Source of the DNA: Cricetomys ansorgei
Lineage: Eukaryota > Chordata > Mammalia > Rodentia > Nesomyidae
NCBI GenBank assembly: GCA_026225945.1
Contig: JAMJFZ010003581.1
Location: 6,282,501-6,346,500, forward strand
Length of the DNA: 64,000 nucleotides
Direction of reading: 5' to 3'
Shown here: in pieces, positions 61,938 through 64,000 of the stretch
Numbering within the stretch: the stretch's first letter is position 1
How the letters are laid out: each line of letters starts with the position of its first letter
Notes under the pieces: generated by a model
What the model saw: only the letters and a program-made list of their open reading frames with translations
Told to the model about the DNA's origin: nothing
The model's database searches: none
Translations under genes and position numbers: made by a program

Positions 61938-62277
61938 GACTGTTCTAGCTTATTTCTGTTGCTATGACAAATGCCATGATCAAAACCATTTAGTGAGAAT
62001 AGACTTATTTCATCTTACAGGCTGAGGGAAGTCAGGGAGGAAACTGAAGTAGGGCCTTGAAGCAGAAACCATGAAGGAACACAGATTGCAGGCTAGCTTA
62101 CAAACTCAGGCTTAGGTAGCTGTCTGCCAGAGAATGGTACCACCATCAGTAGACTTGACCCTAACCCTATGATATAATCCCCATAAACATGCACACAGAC
62201 CAATATGATCTGGGCAATTGAGACTTCCTTCTGAAGTGACTCTAGGCTGTATCTAGTTTGCAGTTAATGCTAACTAG
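61938..62277 (+). mobile_element. Rodent medium-reiteration repeat
   Basis: The order ctgttgctatgacaaatgcc, atgatcaaaaccatttagtg, ggaagtcagggaggaaactg, agcagaaaccatgaaggaac, tgatctgggcaattgagact, agtgactctaggctgtatct matches a common rodent repeat related to the one at 18612. Confidence 0.65.
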
Positions 62278-62604
62278 AAGAGGGACAAATAGAATGAGAT
62301 CGAGCTTATTGTTACAACTAAAGGCACACAAAGGACTAGAGAAAAGTATGTACTTATTCAAATTCAGCTGAGTGAAACATACATTAACATACAACTCCTA
62401 GTGGTAACCTGCATGCCTGGTGAATCATTTTCACACTTAATCCATATTGAAAATGCCCAAAACAAACAGAAGTCAAATGCATCAATGTAACACATTTTTA
62501 AACTTAGTACAATCTAGCCCTAGAAGAAAAAAGATGTAGAAGTAAAACCTACTTGGTAAAAGGAAGATTAGAGTCAGTCACAGGAGGAAAGGAGAGGGGA
62601 GAAA

Positions 62605-62850
62605 AGGCAATGGAGATGTAGCTCCCTTGTTAGAATGCCTGCCCAGCATTTGTGAAGCCCTAGGTTTGATCTCCAGCACCACATATGCTGTGTGTGATGG
62701 TGGTGCATTCCTATAATCTAGCACTCAGGAGGTGAAAGTGGGAGGATCAGAAAGAAGTTTGAAATGTGCAGGTAAGATGATCCAATGTTCCATGTCATCA
62801 TCTGTAATATAAGGAGTTCAAGGTCAGGATGTCCTACATAAGACCATGTT
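62605..62850 (+). mobile_element. B4 SINE (ID-like head plus B1-like end)
   Basis: The head gagatgtagctcccttgtta, gaatgcctgcccagcatttg, ccctaggtttgatctccagc is ID/tRNA-like. The B1-like part is gtgatggtggtgcattccta, taatctagcactcaggaggt, ttcaaggtcaggatgtccta, cataagaccatg. The part at about 62757-62812 does not fit the consensus and may be an extra insertion. A T/G-rich run follows at 62855-62900. Confidence 0.8.
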
Positions 62851-62904
62851 GTTGGTTTTTTTTTTTTGTTGTTGTTGTTTTGTTTTTTTTGTTTTTTTTT
62901 ACAT

Positions 62905-64000
62905 GGGGGTTATAGGACAAATGTGGTCATAATGTGTTTTATAAATGTAGGAAAATTTCGCAACGAAACCATTTTTTATACAAATAGTATGTACAGGTAC
63001 GAAAATGTATGGATTCATTAGTTAATTACAATGACTCTGTAAATTAGAGGTACTGACTTCAAATCCCTAAGTAATTTATGCTGCACGGGGAACCTAAGAA
63101 TGCCATAATTCCTTAAACAGCATAAAGACTATAAGGACAGACAGCACAGGCACAGACATGTAGCTGTGCTTCTTACACAGTGGTGTTCTCATTCTTTCCA
63201 TTTCTCCCCCTTTCAACCTGTTTGCCCCAAAGAGGTGGAGGAATGTGGGACATTCTTTCTCTGTGTGCGTTCCAGCTCTCACATGGCACAGCACCATATT
63301 TGTCCTCTGCGTACCAGGCTGTCCTGAATTATTTGGCATTTGTTGCCACTTTCCTCCCAGCTTGTTCCAGTTCTGAGAAAAGCCATGAGCAGGTGATCTT
63401 TGAGGACAGAGTCTGCTCGCTGAGGATGATTGAAATGCCATCCGAGCCATGACTAATTTATTTAGTATTCAAAAATCAGAAAAGACTCCTCTGTCCTATC
63501 AGTCTCACAAATAAAAGGGAATAAAAATAAAGCAGAAACCTGTTTGGTGCCTCAGGCACATTCAGCATGTTGTTCAGGTCAGTTCATTTCAATACTTAAT
63601 TTGTGGAACTTCATTTAATGGACTCATTTAACACTCAAAAAGTAATTACAAAACTGAACAAATTTGGTTTCCTGGGGTTGGTATTTGACATCTTAGAACA
63701 CTGAAATCCCCACTGCTAGCTTAAACTCTGGTTCGTGTTCAGGAAGCAATTAGACTAATCTAATTTTGAATATAGGTTATGGATGAGATCTCACACACCT
63801 TGACTTATTTACACTGTAATTGAATTTGGCAATGAATAAAAGAGTGGATCCTAAAGTATTATTATTCACAGTTAACTAATGTACTAGAACATTAACTTGC
63901 AGGTTATCAGAGCTTAAGGTGAGGTAAACAAATATTAGACCAGAAAGAAAGGTGGCTGTCACTTAACCAAGAAAAGCAGTAGGGCCTAGAGATACTAAGA
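62905..64000. other. Non-coding DNA to the window end
   Basis: No gene was supported. Frames on both strands at 63094-63452 (118 and 90 codons) overlap each other and lack motifs. Sequence at 63550-64000 is not repeat-like. Confidence 0.45.

Noticed and set aside
63094..63452. 118-codon minus and 90-codon plus overlapping frames
   Set aside because: They overlap on both strands with no domain or splice context. They are likely chance frames in slightly GC-richer DNA.

Overview
This window looks like a gene desert or a very long intron from a muroid rodent, possibly a cricetid such as a hamster, vole or deer mouse. I recognise no protein-coding gene, exon, RNA gene, CRISPR array or prokaryote-like operon. 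The call rests on the repeats: rodent B1 SINEs at 12605, 37228 and 45919; many B2/B3-class tRNA-derived SINEs; B4-like composite SINEs; an RSINE1-like element; rodent L1 (Lx-like) 3' ends; and older mammalian MIR, L2 and L1M fossils. The sequence is AT-rich throughout. No open frame exceeds about 145 codons except those created by the CA repeat at 13.2-14.2 kb.

Layout. 1-9 kb: mostly single-copy AT-rich DNA with two old SINEs and a candidate conserved regulatory element near 6.9-7.2 kb. 9-16.5 kb: a repeat cluster holding an L1 3'UTR, a B3 SINE split by a solo LTR, a B1 with a (TAAAA)n tail, a B2/B3 SINE whose CA tail has grown into about 965 bp of compound satellite, and an old L1 end. 16.5-18.4 kb: mostly unassigned. 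18.4-21.7 kb: an RSINE1-like element split by another repeat, an L1 3' end, a B3 split by an L1 scrap, and a medium-reiteration rodent repeat. 21.7-33 kb: mainly single-copy DNA with several candidate regulatory stretches and L2/B4 fossils. 33.5-36.5 kb: an old antisense L1 with two nested L1 tails. 37-47 kb: two dated B1 insertions, an LTR, microsatellites and L2. 48.5-50.5 kb: an L1 split into an inverted and a forward part, as twin priming produces. 50.5-64 kb: largely single-copy DNA with MIR fossils, a strong candidate conserved element at 56.1-56.6 kb, an LTR-like block and a B4 SINE.

Because there are no genes, nothing acts as a pathway. The interest lies in the nested insertion history, the satellite that grew out of a SINE tail, and several non-repeat stretches rich in homeodomain, GATA, POU and E-box words that may be enhancers of a distant gene. 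Repeat family names come from remembered consensus sequences, not from a database search. Conservation of the candidate elements was not tested.
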